Below, piece after piece: positions 1 through 7,956 of a DNA stretch of 64,000 nt. The notes under the pieces were generated by a model. It was not told the DNA's origin. It saw nothing but the letters and a program-made list of their open reading frames with translations, and ran no database searches. Numbering within the stretch: the first letter of the stretch is position 1; every line of letters starts with the position of its first letter. This DNA is from Streptomyces camponoticapitis (GTDB taxonomy: Bacteria > Actinomycetota > Actinomycetes > Streptomycetales > Streptomycetaceae), in the NCBI RefSeq assembly GCF_014646115.1, contig NZ_BMMV01000003.1:364955-428954 (forward strand), given 5' to 3'. The position numbers and the translations under genes were made by a program.

Positions 1-2617
1 GGGGGTCCGCCCCCACGGCGTCGTGGCGCCCCGGCAGCGAGGCGTCGGGCACGCCCTGGGTACCGGGCGCCGACGCGCGGTCCGCATCGGCCGGGGGGAG
101 CGCGAACTGCGCGCGGGCGGGCGCGGCGTCGCCACCGGGCGCGGGCGCGGGCGCCGGTGCGGGCTCGGGCCGCTGCTGCGTAGGCGCCAGCGCGCGCCGG
201 GGGCGCCGGACGGCCGGTTGCTGCTGTGCCGGAACGGGGTGCGGCGCCGCCTGCTGCTGAGCCGGAACTTGTCGCGGGGTCTGCTGCGGGGTCTGTTGCG
301 GTACCGGTCGCGGGGTCTGCCGCGAAACCTGCCGGGGCGCCTGTTCCGGTGCAGGCGACGGACCCGAGGGCAGGGCCGGGAGGGCGTTCTGGCCACCGTG
401 CCGGGCACGGCGCCCCGCACCGGCCGCCGCGGCCTCCTGCTGTGCGCCCTGCGGGACGCCCTGCGGCGGGACGGCCTGGCCGAAGGCCGCGCGCCCGTTC
501 GGATGCGCCCCCTCGGCGGCCGTCACGACCGATCCCTCGGAAGCGGCGGCCGACAGTGCGGGGGGAGCGGGCGAAGCGGGGGGCGTGGGAGGAGCCTGCG
601 GGCCCGACAGCGCGAGCTCGGCGCCGGGCGCGGCACCGGCCGCGTTCTCCGCCGGGCTCGGCCGGCCACGCCGGCGGCCCGTACCCCCGCCGCCGCTCTC
701 CCCGGTGTCCTGCGCCGGTACCGACACCGGCCCCGGCCCCGAGTCCGCGCCCGGGGCCGCCTCCGTACGAGCCCTGCGCCGCCCCGTGGGCTCGCCTGCG
801 GGCTCCTCGCCAGGGGCCCCGAGGAACGCGTCCGTCGAAGCCCGCCGCGCACGCCGTCGCCCACCGCCGCCGGGCCGGCCGGAGTCACCCGTCGACCCGG
901 GCGCCGGCTCCTGCTGCACCGGCTGCGCCGGCGCCTGGCTCTCGTCGGGCGCCGGCGGGTGGTACGTCCCCGCCCCCTCCCCCAGGGGCACTTCGAGGAC
1001 ATACGCGCTGCCGCCCATGCCCGGCATCTCGTGCGTCTGCAACACCCCGCCGTGTGCCCGCACGATCCCGCGCACGATCGGCTCGTGCACCGGATCGCCG
1101 CCCGCGAACGGCCCGCGTACCTCGATCCGTACGACATCCCCGCGCTGCGCCGCCGCCACCACGATCGTGGAGTCGACGTAACCGCCGCCCGGCACCACCC
1201 GCGTACGCCCCGTGGAGTCGACCCCGGCCACGTCCGCCGTGAGATGCGCGAGCGCCGTCGCGAGCCGTACTGGGTCGACCTCCGCCTCGATCGGCGGCGC
1301 GTGCACGGCGAACTGGGCCCGGCCCGGACCGATCAGCTCGATCGCGCCCTCGACACCGGCCGCCACGACCCCGTCGAGCAGCACGTTCACCTTGGTCAGC
1401 CGCTCCAGGCCCTCGTCGAGCCGCTGGTAGCCGAGAACGTTGTCCACCAGCGTCGTCATCCGCGCGTAGCCGGCCGACAGATGGTGCAGCATCTGGTTGG
1501 CCTCGGGCCACAGTTGCCCGGCCGGGTCGGCGGCGAGCGTCGCCAGCTCCCCGCGCAGCTCCTCCAGCGGACCGCGCAGCGCGCCGCCCAGGACGGCGGT
1601 CAGCTGGTGGTGCCGGCGGGCGGTGTTGTCGTACCGCTCCGCGAGCTCCTCGATCTCGGCCGCGTACCGGTCACTTCGGTCGGCGAGTTCGGCGGTGTGC
1701 CGCTCGATCGCCTCGTCGAGTTCGGCCGTATGGCGCGCGATGGTCTCCGCGAGCTCCGCCGCGTGCCGCTCGGCCGTCTCGGTGGCCTCGTTCGCGTGCG
1801 CCTCGACCAGCTCTTCGTAAGGACGCCGGTCGGTGAAGGTCATCACCGCGCCGACCAGTTGCTCCCCGTCCCGTACGGGCGCGGTGGTCAGGTCGACGGG
1901 CACCTGCTTGCCGTTCTTCGCCCACAGCACCTGCCCGCGCACCCGGTGCTTGCGCCCCGACTTGAGGGTGTCGGCGAGGGGCGAGTCCTCGTACGGGAAC
2001 GGCTCCCCGTCCCCGCGCGAGTGCAGGATCAGCGGATGCAGCTCCTGGCCGCCCAGATCGCTGGCCCGGAAGCCGAGGATCTGCGCGGCGGCGGGGTTGA
2101 CGAGGACGACGCGGCCGTCGGTGTCCGTACCGACCACGCCCTCGGCGGCGGCCCGCAGGATCATCTCGGTCTGGCGCTGCGAACGCGCCAGCTCCGCCTC
2201 GGTGTCGACGGTGCCCGAGAGATCGCGGACGACGAGCATCAGCAGCTCGTCGCCGGTGTAGTTGTGCAGGTCGTTGTAGGCCTGCTGGCCGTCCTCCAGA
2301 TTGGCGCTGGTGACCTCGACGGGGAACTCGCTGCCGTCCGTGCGGCGGGCGATCATCCGGGTCGGCTTCGTACGGCCCCGCTCGTCGGAGGCCTCGGGCC
2401 GGCGCATCGAACCGGGGATCAGGCGCGGGTCGAACTGCGGCAGCAGATCGAGCAGACCGCGCCCAACCAGGGCCGTACCAGGGGTTTCGAAGGTTTCGAG
2501 GGCGATGGTGTTGGCGTTGACGACGGTGCCGTTGCTGTTGACGAGCACCAGTCCGTCGGGAAGCGCGTCAAGTATCGCCGCGAGGCGAGCAGCGCCTCGG
2601 GATGGCCTGCTGCTCAC
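1..2617 (-). CDS. PAS-domain protein with degenerate histidine-kinase core (3' end beyond window)
   Basis: Truncated by the left window edge; 872 codons are visible. The start is GTG (2615-2617) behind GGGAGG ten bases upstream. Order: PAS 1 (about residues 10-125), PAS 2 (about 140-260), an Ala/Glu-rich coiled coil with repeated HTAEL-like heptads (about 267-325), a HisKA/HATPase-shaped region (about 330-540), then a long Pro/Gln/Ala-rich tail running off the window. Where a HisKA domain would read HELRTPL this protein reads GALRGPL near residue 346, so the phospho-acceptor His is missing. The N-box Asn is not recognisable either, while a G-box-like IVRGIVRAHGG remains. It therefore looks like a sensory pseudokinase or scaffold rather than an active kinase. 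No response regulator lies beside it. The family is clear from the PAS domains; the role is unknown. Confidence 0.85.
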   Translation of the reverse strand, partial: MSSRPSRGAARLAAILDALPDGLVLVNSNGTVVNANTIALETFETPGTALVGRGLLDLLPQFDPRLIPGSMRRPEASDERGRTKPTRMIARRTDGSEFPVEVTSANLEDGQQAYNDLHNYTGDELLMLVVRDLSGTVDTEAELARSQRQTEMILRAAAEGVVGTDTDGRVVLVNPAAAQILGFRASDLGGQELHPLILHSRGDGEPFPYEDSPLADTLKSGRKHRVRGQVLWAKNGKQVPVDLTTAPVRDGEQLVGAVMTFTDRRPYEELVEAHANEATETAERHAAELAETIARHTAELDEAIERHTAELADRSDRYAAEIEELAERYDNTARRHHQLTAVLGGALRGPLEELRGELATLAADPAGQLWPEANQMLHHLSAGYARMTTLVDNVLGYQRLDEGLERLTKVNVLLDGVVAAGVEGAIELIGPGRAQFAVHAPPIEAEVDPVRLATALAHLTADVAGVDSTGRTRVVPGGGYVDSTIVVAAAQRGDVVRIEVRGPFAGGDPVHEPIVRGIVRAHGGVLQTHEMPGMGGSAYVLEVPLGEGAGTYHPPAPDESQAPAQPVQQEPAPGSTGDSGRPGGGGRRRARRASTDAFLGAPGEEPAGEPTGRRRARTEAAPGADSGPGPVSVPAQDTGESGGGGTGRRRGRPSPAENAAGAAPGAELALSGPQAPPTPPASPAPPALSAAASEGSVVTAAEGAHPNGRAAFGQAVPPQGVPQGAQQEAAAAGAGRRARHGGQNALPALPSGPSPAPEQAPRQVSRQTPRPVPQQTPQQTPRQVPAQQQAAPHPVPAQQQPAVRRPRRALAPTQQRPEPAPAPAPAPGGDAAPARAQFALPPADADRASAPGTQGVPDASLPGRHDAVGADP

Positions 2618-2835
2618 GACGACGCTTCCTCCCTGACCCACTGCACCTTGCGGACGGCCGGTCCCATCTTGCCCCTCGGAGTCTCAGCCTGTCACTGGAG
2701 GGAGTCTAAGGGCTGGGGGCGGGGCGGGGCGGCGGATGAGGGGGAGCTCTCACCAAGGTTGTGTGCGGACCCGGTACGCACGCCCTCTCCGCGCTCCCCC
2801 GCCCGCCCTGCCCGCGCCCGCGTGCGACGTCTGGC

Positions 2836-3321
2836 TCAGCCCCGGGCGGCGGGAAGTACGGGGACGAGGTTCTGCCAGCGGGAGATCTCGCAGCCGTTCT
2901 TACGGCTGAACGTCGCGTCCACGCTCCGGCCCTGCCACGTCCCGGTGACCCGCGCGGTGGCGGGCCCGCCCATCTGCATGGTGCACATCTGGCCCTTGGG
3001 CACCGGCGTGAACGGGTCCTTGCCGTCGGCGGCGATCTCGTCCAGCCGCGCACACGCGGAGGCCGCCTCGGGGTGCGTACCGGCGGCGGGCCCGCAGCGC
3101 AGCTCGTACGTACCGTCGGCGCGGGTGATGTTGGTGTCGACGACGGTCACCGTGAGCCGGTCCTGCTCCCGCGCCTGTCCCTGCTCCTGGAACAGCGACT
3201 GAAGCGGCAGCGGCGCGAGGTCGAACGGGCCGACGGCGGCCGCGGCGGGCGCGGCGGCCCCCACGGCGGCGAGCGAGGCGGCGACGCCGGCGGTGACGGT
3301 GAGGGAGAAACGACGCGACAC
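2836..3321 (-). CDS. Secreted subtilisin-inhibitor-like (SSI family) protease inhibitor
   Basis: 161 aa, starting at GTG 3321 with GGAG six bases upstream; a longer in-frame ATG start would add an N-terminus without signal-peptide character. Residues 1-29 (VSRRFSLTVTAG through AAAA) form a Sec signal peptide ending in an Ala-rich cleavage region. The mature part carries the four conserved Cys of the family (ELRC, SACARL, QMCTM, NGCEIS), giving the two usual disulfides. The reactive-site loop reads QMCTMQMGGP, so P1 is probably Met and P2 is Thr where S. albogriseolus SSI has Pro. Family members block extracellular subtilisin-like proteases and often control mycelial autoproteolysis. Streptomycetes usually make one or two of these as abundant exoproteins. 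Length and Cys pattern fit well; target specificity is inferred only. Confidence 0.92.
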   Translation of the reverse strand: MSRRFSLTVTAGVAASLAAVGAAAPAAAAVGPFDLAPLPLQSLFQEQGQAREQDRLTVTVVDTNITRADGTYELRCGPAAGTHPEAASACARLDEIAADGKDPFTPVPKGQMCTMQMGGPATARVTGTWQGRSVDATFSRKNGCEISRWQNLVPVLPAARG

Positions 3322-3492
3322 GGGAACTCCAGACGGCAGACGATTCCGAAGGGCCCGCCGGAGCGCGCCCGGCATCACTAACGCGCGTGGGGCCCAGTCG
3401 TTGCGCACGGACCGGGGGCGCGAAGAAGTGCTTTGCCCTGCGGGCTTCCCGCCTAGTACCGTGGGCGGCGATTGGTGACACCGCGCTCGGCT

Positions 3493-3509
3493 GTGTCATC
3501 ATCTGACAC
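3493..3509. promoter_or_regulatory. Perfect 6-bp-arm inverted repeat upstream of tRNA-Ser
   Basis: GTGTCA (3493-3498) and TGACAC (3504-3509) are perfect inverted arms around a 5-bp spacer, ending 28 bp before the tRNA-Ser gene. The spacing suits a dimeric regulator or a promoter-proximal element. No regulator is implied by the neighbours. Confidence 0.35.
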
Positions 3510-3537
3510 GCACCATCCGCGCCCGCGCGGGTGTGCT

Positions 3538-3628
3538 GGAGGCGTCGCCTAGTCCGGTCTATGGCGCCGCACTGCTAATGCGGTTTGGGTCTTAAAGCCC
3601 ATCGAGGGTTCAAATCCCTCCGCCTCCG
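3538..3628 (+). tRNA. tRNA-Ser(GCT)
   Basis: 91-nt class II tRNA. The acceptor arms GGAGGCG and CGCCTCC pair fully, the anticodon loop reads ACTGCTAAT (anticodon GCT, codons AGC/AGU), there is a long variable arm, and the T-loop is GGTTCAAATCC. The CCA end is not encoded. A GC-rich terminator follows at 3641. Confidence 0.97.
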
Positions 3629-3640
3629 CGCATCGATCAC

Positions 3641-3670
3641 CGAAGCCCCGTCCACCAGGCCGGGGCTTCG
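3641..3670 (+). terminator. Stem-loop terminator after tRNA-Ser(GCT)
   Basis: CGAAGCCCCG (3641-3650) and CGGGGCTTCG (3661-3670) form a perfect 10-bp stem with a 10-nt loop, 12 bp past the tRNA. There is no long U-run, as is common in Streptomyces. Confidence 0.8.
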
Positions 3671-3802
3671 GCCGTTCGGGGCGCCTGTTCGGGTCGTTTC
3701 CGCAGCTCAGGCGGGGTGCGGCTAATGGATTTCACGTGACGCCGCAGGTCATGTAATGTTGTTCTCGCAACGCGGAGGGGCCCAAAAAGCCCAGCACGGC
3801 AC

Positions 3803-3875
3803 GCACTCGTAGCTTAACGGATAGAGCATCTGACTACGGATCAGAAGGTTGCAGGTTCGAATCCTGCCGAGTGCA
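3803..3875 (+). tRNA. tRNA-Arg(ACG); integration target
   Basis: 73-nt tRNA with acceptor GCACTCG/CGAGTGC, anticodon loop GACTACGGA (anticodon ACG, read as ICG after deamination, decoding CGN) and T-arm GCAGGTTCGAATCCTGC. Its 3' half recurs at 6551-6597, which shows that an element integrated here and regenerated the full tRNA on the left side. TadA, which in bacteria makes inosine-34 in exactly this tRNA, is encoded at 31331-31840. Confidence 0.97.
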
Positions 3876-3880
3876 CAGCA
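3834..3880 (+). repeat. Left attachment-site copy (attL-like) in tRNA-Arg 3' end
   Basis: A 47-bp block covering the tRNA-Arg anticodon-loop-to-3'-end region plus five bases beyond it. It recurs at 6551-6597 with a single T/C difference, the classic footprint of tyrosine-recombinase integration into a tRNA gene. Confidence 0.88.
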
Positions 3881-3882
3881 GC

Positions 3883-3917
3883 CCAGAGGCCCCGGACGAT
3901 GAGTCCGGGGCCTCTGG
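3883..3917 (+). terminator. Terminator after tRNA-Arg (left copy)
   Basis: A 15-bp perfect stem (3883-3897 with 3903-3917) and 5-nt loop GATGA. A related hairpin with the same core GAGGCCCCGGAC stands after the right att copy at 6598-6636. Confidence 0.85.
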
Positions 3918-3963
3918 CGTTGGGCGGTACTGCGGCGAAGTACAGCAACCGCGTCAACCGCTG

Positions 3964-4137
3964 TCAGCCAATACCGCCCATGGCGTCCGACAGCTTCCCG
4001 ATCGCGGCGCGTACTTGTTCCTCGCTCGCCTCGGTGTAGACCTCCATCGTCATCGCGATCTGTGAGTGCCGGAGGATGCGTTCAGCAATCTTCGGGTGCA
4101 CCGTGAGAGCGACCAGGAGCGAGTTGCACGTGTGCCG
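3964..4137 (-). pseudogene. Tyrosine recombinase (integrase) C-terminal remnant
   Basis: On the minus strand the frame reads RHTCNSLLVALTVHP, then IAERILRHS, then MTMEVYTEAS, and ends with TGA at 3964-3966. This is the end of a phage/AICE-type integrase: the box II Arg-His, the second His (RHS) and the nucleophile Tyr in EVYTE are all recognisable, about 58 codons in total. Upstream of the Arg-His the frame is lost (another frame continues with AELNPTEHPAH), so the N-terminal and central parts including box I Arg are gone. Its position right beside attL is where an integrase normally sits. It cannot be functional. Confidence 0.85.
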
Positions 4138-4268
4138 GGTGTTCCGTTGGGTTGAGCTCGGCTCTGCCGAGTCTCGTCCTGTTCCTCTCCGCCGCCGTAG
4201 GCCTCAAGTACGTGGCAGCCGCTCTATCTGGCCCCGCAAACGATGAGACCGACTTGGAGGGAGACCGC

Positions 4269-4370
4269 ATGAGTGCAACCGGAAGCACGATGAAGAGTTG
4301 GGCGGCAACCGCTCTCGATGTCATCGCAGACCTGATGGTTGGCTACGCGGGAGGAGCAGCGCCGAGCTGA
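4269..4370 (+). CDS. Possible 33-aa peptide inside the element
   Basis: ATG 4269 follows a strong GGAGGGAG ribosome site and opens a 33-codon frame beginning MSATGSTMKSW and ending in GYAGGAAPS. The same frame is open back to 4152. No family is recognised. The ribosome site is the only support, and the frame could be a leftover of a longer deleted gene. Confidence 0.3.
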   Translation: MSATGSTMKSWAATALDVIADLMVGYAGGAAPS

Positions 4371-4985
4371 ACCCGACGGCGTTTCCCCTGCCACTACCGC
4401 GCCAGATGGGGCGGGGAACTCACAGGGCACTGCGGCTGCTAGCGAGGGCTAAAGCTCGACAGCGCTGACGTCGACTTCTTGCAGGCCAGACTTCGACTGC
4501 CCCCACCTAGCTCCTGAAGCGGTGGTCGGTGGCGGTCCCGTGCCCTTCGCGTGCCCATCATTCCGGGCCGATCACCGAGGACGGCAGCCGCACGGGCCCA
4601 CGCGGCCCTCGTTGTGGGGGCACTTCGAGCAGAGTCTCTGAAGATTGACGCCGACCCGAACGCTGCGCTGCCTCGCCTGGGCGCCAGCGACGATCTTCGC
4701 CCGTGGCTGATCGCCGGTTGCTCGGTGTTGGCCGCGATTTTCGTGGGCGGCTGGCATCGGGTAGGCAGGTTCTGGAACTGCTGCCGGGCAGGTGACTTCA
4801 CCTGGGTGCGCAGTGCCCACCGTTCCGCGACCTCGTTAGCGCAGCACCGCGGCTGGTCCATGTCCCGAGTGAGTGTCTGACCGCGTGACAACGCCCACGA
4901 ACAGCTTTGAACATGGGCGAATTCCTGCGGACCGTCAGCGCAGGCGAGCGATGCACTCGCCTAAGCAGCGCCCCCGCCCAAGGTG

Positions 4986-5029
4986 CTTCGGGACGAAGAG
5001 GTCGTGGGTTCAAATCCCGCCGCCCTGAC
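4986..5029 (+). pseudogene. Truncated tRNA-Pro(CGG) 3' half
   Basis: The sequence CTTCGGGACGAAGAGGTC followed by a T-arm GTGGGTTCAAATCCCGC and CGCCCTGA matches the 3' half of a streptomycete tRNA-Pro(CGG) as I remember it, but about four bases of the anticodon loop (TTCG) are missing and the 5' half is absent. tRNA-Pro genes are common integration targets, so this is probably the att remnant of a second element carried or nested inside the first. It cannot be a working tRNA. Confidence 0.6.
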
Positions 5030-5280
5030 TGCGTCCCCCAAGGACATTCCAGCCGTCGGGCTCTGACCTGCGGTTACTACCTGACAGTGACCGATGGGGC
5101 GCCTCCCGCGTACCTCTCACTCCTTCAAGATCACACCCAGTTCACACCCACGATCGGCAGAAGTACGTGAGACATATCCGCAGGTCAGGGAGCGTGCAAC
5201 ATGACGGCCTACACCCCGCCCGCCTTCGCGACGCCTGGCACGCGCGCTTCGCTGTCGGAGCCCCGCCGGGAACGCTCTGA

Positions 5281-5523
5281 CTACTCGTCGCGGGCGTTAC
5301 CGGTGTCGCGGGGGCCGAGGCCTCTGCCGGGGTCCCCGGCGTTGCCGGTCTTGTCGGCGTCCCCGGCGTTGCGGGCGTTACCGGTGTCGCCGGCGTTGGG
5401 GCCGCTACCGGTGTCGCCGGCGTTGCTGGTCCTTTCGGCGACCCCGGCGTTTTCGCCCCTCTTCTTCTTCGCCTGGTCGGCGAGCGCCCGCGACTTTTCC
5501 TTGAACCGATCGGCGAGACCCAT
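5281..5523 (-). CDS. Small charged protein with repeated GNAGD tail
   Basis: 80 aa, ATG at 5523 with GAGGAG nine bases upstream. Residues 1-23 (MGLADRFKEKSRALADQAKK and following) form an amphipathic basic helix, resembling the N-termini of small CsbD/MT0933-like streptomycete proteins. From about residue 24 the chain is a degenerate repeat of N-A-G-D-T/A-G-N units, hydrophilic and probably disordered. It lies within the decayed element between the tRNA-Pro fragment and the phosphotransferase pseudogene. The frame and ribosome site suggest a real gene; the function is unknown. Confidence 0.6.
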   Translation of the reverse strand: MGLADRFKEKSRALADQAKKKRGENAGVAERTSNAGDTGSGPNAGDTGNARNAGDADKTGNAGDPGRGLGPRDTGNARDE

Positions 5524-5715
5524 GGGATGCCACTCCTCGAAGTCTGGTGAAGCCCGTGGAGAAGTCCCGGGCCCCGGAACTTACACGCCCCGACATTGAG
5601 GCTATTACAACCGATTTTACCCCGTATGCTCCCGCTCGTCAGGCGCCTCACCCGCCCTCAGGAGCCCCCGGGGGTCGACGCCCGAACTGGGTGCCGTACC
5701 CGAAACCGAGAGCAC

Positions 5716-6340
5716 CTACAGGCCCCCACCCAGGACGTGAGCCAGCGTCGCCGCCCGCTCCGCCATCGACCGCTTCCACTCCGCATCGTCCTCGTCGGCG
5801 ATCTCCCGCCACAGGGCCGCGGTAGCCAGACCGAACGCGCCCAGGACTTCGGGCGCCGCACTGCGCCACGACGGGAAGCGGGCCACGAAGGCGAGGGCCG
5901 AGTCCACCGGGTGGCCGACATCCATGAGGCGCAGCGCCAGGGCGCCCGGTCGGCCGGGGCCGTGACCCCTTGCAGCTCGGCGAGAGCCGCTTCCACGAGC
6001 GGCACGTCCGGCGACCCGGGCGCGTAGTCGGCGTGCCACGGCCCTCGACTACCTCGTAGCCCAGCAGGCTCCAGCCGTCCAGCTCCAGGTGCCAGTACAG
6101 GCGAGGGCAGGACGTTGGCAGGTGCGGGGCCACGGCGGCCTCGCGGCGCTGTGCGCCGACCTGCGGGTGGTCGACCGGGATGCCCTTCACGAAGACGCTA
6201 CCGCTGTCAGTCTCCAGGACCGAGGCGATGCCGGAGTTCATGCCGCCGCTCGCGGTCACCGCCTGATGCACGGCGCCGATCTTGTCGGCGACGGCCTGGC
6301 GGACGTCGTCGGGAACCTGCTCGAAGGGGATACGGGACAT
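5716..6340 (-). pseudogene. Aminoglycoside/choline-type phosphotransferase pseudogene
   Basis: Three frames together give a recognisable APH-family protein. The first, from ATG 6340, reads MSRIPFEQVPDDVRQ, VTASGGMNSGIAS, SVFVKGIP (with the ATP-binding Lys) and WSLLGYEVVEG. Near 6027 it shifts to HADYAPGSPDVPLVEAALAE. Near 5958 it shifts again to LALRLMDVGHPVDSALAF, ending WKRSMAERAAT with TAG at 5716. Between the second and third segments roughly 45-60 residues are missing compared with intact homologues. These would carry the catalytic loop H-x-D-x-x-x-x-N and the metal-binding DxD. Two frameshifts and loss of the active site make it inactive. Confidence 0.85.
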
Positions 6341-6550
6341 GGACACGCGCCGCGGTCGACGTGGCACGCATGCGCGAGGTGCTGCCGCACATCCTGGCGT
6401 ACGGGCGTCCAGGTGCGTACCCGAGGCTGATCAACCTGTAGCGAGTACAGCAGCGCCGTACAGCAACCCCAGCAACCGAGCCCGACCGGTGGCACCCTCG
6501 AAGAGCCGCGTCGGGACCGGTATGACCACCAACAGCCGCTCCGCATAGAG

Positions 6551-6597
6551 CTACGGACCAGAAGGTTGCAGGTTCGAATCCTGCCGAGTGCACAGCA
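6551..6597 (+). repeat. Right attachment-site copy (attR-like), partial tRNA-Arg
   Basis: A 47-bp near-copy of 3834-3880 with one mismatch. Just upstream, ATAGAGC (6545-6551) matches another part of tRNA-Arg but the intervening ATCTGAC is missing, so the duplicated tRNA segment was longer and has suffered a small deletion. There is no 5' acceptor half, so this is not a tRNA gene. Confidence 0.88.
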
Positions 6598-6636
6598 GGC
6601 GAGAGGCCCCGGACGGAGAGTCCGGGGCCTCTCGCC
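6598..6636 (+). terminator. Terminator after right att copy
   Basis: A 17-bp perfect stem (6598-6614 with 6620-6636), loop GGAGA. It shares its core with the hairpin at 3883-3917 and is probably the original chromosomal tRNA-Arg terminator. On the minus strand it could also end the TerD gene. Confidence 0.8.
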
Positions 6637-6753
6637 TATGCCGTGGCGGAAGTGCCTGACTCCGATAACTCGCAGTGCGTCGCCTACGCCCCCGAGCCCC
6701 CACACGGCTAAAGGCGACGAGCCAGGTGGGTTCTGCCCTCGTATCGTCGCCGG

Positions 6754-7956
6754 CTACCCGGTCTTGAATTCGATCCGTCCAGTTCCCATCAAGAAGCTTC
6801 CGTTCGAGTACAGCGTGGGACGGGCCTCCTCGTGGTCGTCGCTGTACTTCTCCACGTGCCGGATCTGGGCGCCGCCGGGCACGGTGAAGTCGATGAGGGC
6901 AATGGCAACCCAGTAGGACAAGTTGCGGTCGTTGAACAGCGGCACCGTCACCGTGGAGCCCCGCCCGTCGGTGATCACTGCCCGTGCCCCGTACGACTTG
7001 AACGAACCCGTGCCGTTCTCCACGGCGCTGTAGGCACACAGAAGCACGTAGCCCTGGAGGTCGGGCCGTCGGATGGTGATGGTCTCGCGGCCTGGCACCT
7101 GGGAGTCGCCGTCCAGGGCGATGTAGGGCGGACGAGAGACTGATCCGAGATGCCGGTAGTAGACGACCTCGTCCGACTTGTTGGGGCGCTCGCCGTGTGG
7201 AGTGACAGAACTTCCGGGGATGTACAGGCCGTACAGGTCCAGGTCCGCGCCGGCTTGTTGTCTGGCAGCGCTTCCACCGTTCCACTCAAGTGCGGCCGTC
7301 ACGACGAGACTTGTGTCGTCCTTGCGCATGTCGATGGTCGCTTGGCCTGCCTTGGCGAGGGCGACCTTGCCGAGCGGGACGAGGGGGCGCGGCGGCCTGG
7401 TGGGCGAGTGCTGGGCTTGTGCCGCCGGCGACGCGGGCGGAGTCTTGGCCGCCGACGGCCCGGGGTCGTCCACAACGATGCCGAAGTCGGACGCGAGACC
7501 TGCGAGTCCGGTGTCCCATCCCTGACCAACAGCCCGTGCTTTCCAGTCGCCTGCACGTCGGTAGAGCTCGATCAGGATGGCCACCGTCTCCCGATGTGCG
7601 AGCGGAGGTGGAGTGAACGTGATTCGTGACCTCCCGCACTCGATGACCGCGTGGGGGGTGTTGTCCGCGTCGAAGTGGGTTGCCCGCAGCTCTGGGTCGA
7701 TGCTGGCGACAACCGCGATGCGGTCGACCGTGGCGGGCACTGTGGCCAGATCCGCGACGATCGTCTGCCCTTTCAGCGCGACCCCGTCCTGCGACGGATG
7801 GTTGTAGAAGACGAGCCCGTCGTCACTCCGTACCTTGCCGTTCTGTCCGAGCAGGACGGCGGAGACGTCGATGCCCGTGGTGGGTGAAGTGAGGGTGACG
7901 CGGCAGACCGCCGCGGACAAGGCTGTATTGCCGCCTTTGGTAAGAGCTGTAGTCAT
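6754..7956 (-). CDS. TerD-family stress protein, two-domain
   Basis: 400 aa from ATG 7956, with GAGAGG eight bases upstream; an earlier ATG at 7980 has no such site. The N-terminal half is a TerD domain, with ALTKGGNTALS at its start, DFYNHP-like GLVFYNHPSQDG, ADLATVPATVDRIAVVASID, and RRAGDWKARAVGQGW at its end. A Pro/Ala-rich linker (about 180-205) leads to a second, divergent TerD-like beta-sandwich with DLDLYGLYIPGSSVTP and DRNLSYWVAIALIDF. TerD domains bind calcium; the family is tied to tellurite, phage and general stress responses, but most streptomycete paralogues have no proven task. It stands alone at the edge of the integrated element. Confidence 0.88.
   Translation of the reverse strand: MTTALTKGGNTALSAAVCRVTLTSPTTGIDVSAVLLGQNGKVRSDDGLVFYNHPSQDGVALKGQTIVADLATVPATVDRIAVVASIDPELRATHFDADNTPHAVIECGRSRITFTPPPLAHRETVAILIELYRRAGDWKARAVGQGWDTGLAGLASDFGIVVDDPGPSAAKTPPASPAAQAQHSPTRPPRPLVPLGKVALAKAGQATIDMRKDDTSLVVTAALEWNGGSAARQQAGADLDLYGLYIPGSSVTPHGERPNKSDEVVYYRHLGSVSRPPYIALDGDSQVPGRETITIRRPDLQGYVLLCAYSAVENGTGSFKSYGARAVITDGRGSTVTVPLFNDRNLSYWVAIALIDFTVPGGAQIRHVEKYSDDHEEARPTLYSNGSFLMGTGRIEFKTG

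Larger units (their letters stand above)
3876..6597. mobile_element. Decayed integrative element in tRNA-Arg(ACG), about 2.7 kb
   Basis: Bounded by the 47-bp tRNA-Arg duplication. Inside are the 3' remnant of a tyrosine integrase next to the left end, a broken tRNA-Pro fragment, a small intact gene, and a phosphotransferase pseudogene. The 11-mer GTACAGCAACC occurs near both ends (3940-3950 and 6458-6468) and could be a remnant of arm-type integrase sites. No replication, transfer or excision genes remain, so it should be immobile. Intervals of this element without an entry (3918-3963, 4371-4985, 5030-5280) contain only short, low-quality frames. It looks like either a tracIS/AICE-type element or a prophage reduced by deletion; the sequence does not distinguish them. 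Confidence 0.85.

Noticed and set aside
23..3202. Very long plus-strand open frame opposite the PAS and SSI genes
   Set aside because: Arg/Gly-rich translation without any domain; it spans two real minus-strand genes with recognisable proteins. High-GC antisense frames are routinely open.
4551..4880. 109-codon plus-strand frame in the decayed element
   Set aside because: No ribosome site, no domain; overlapping minus-strand frames are equally open.
6541..6600. Second tRNA-Arg gene
   Set aside because: Only the 3' half is present and the 5' acceptor strand is missing, so it is an att copy.
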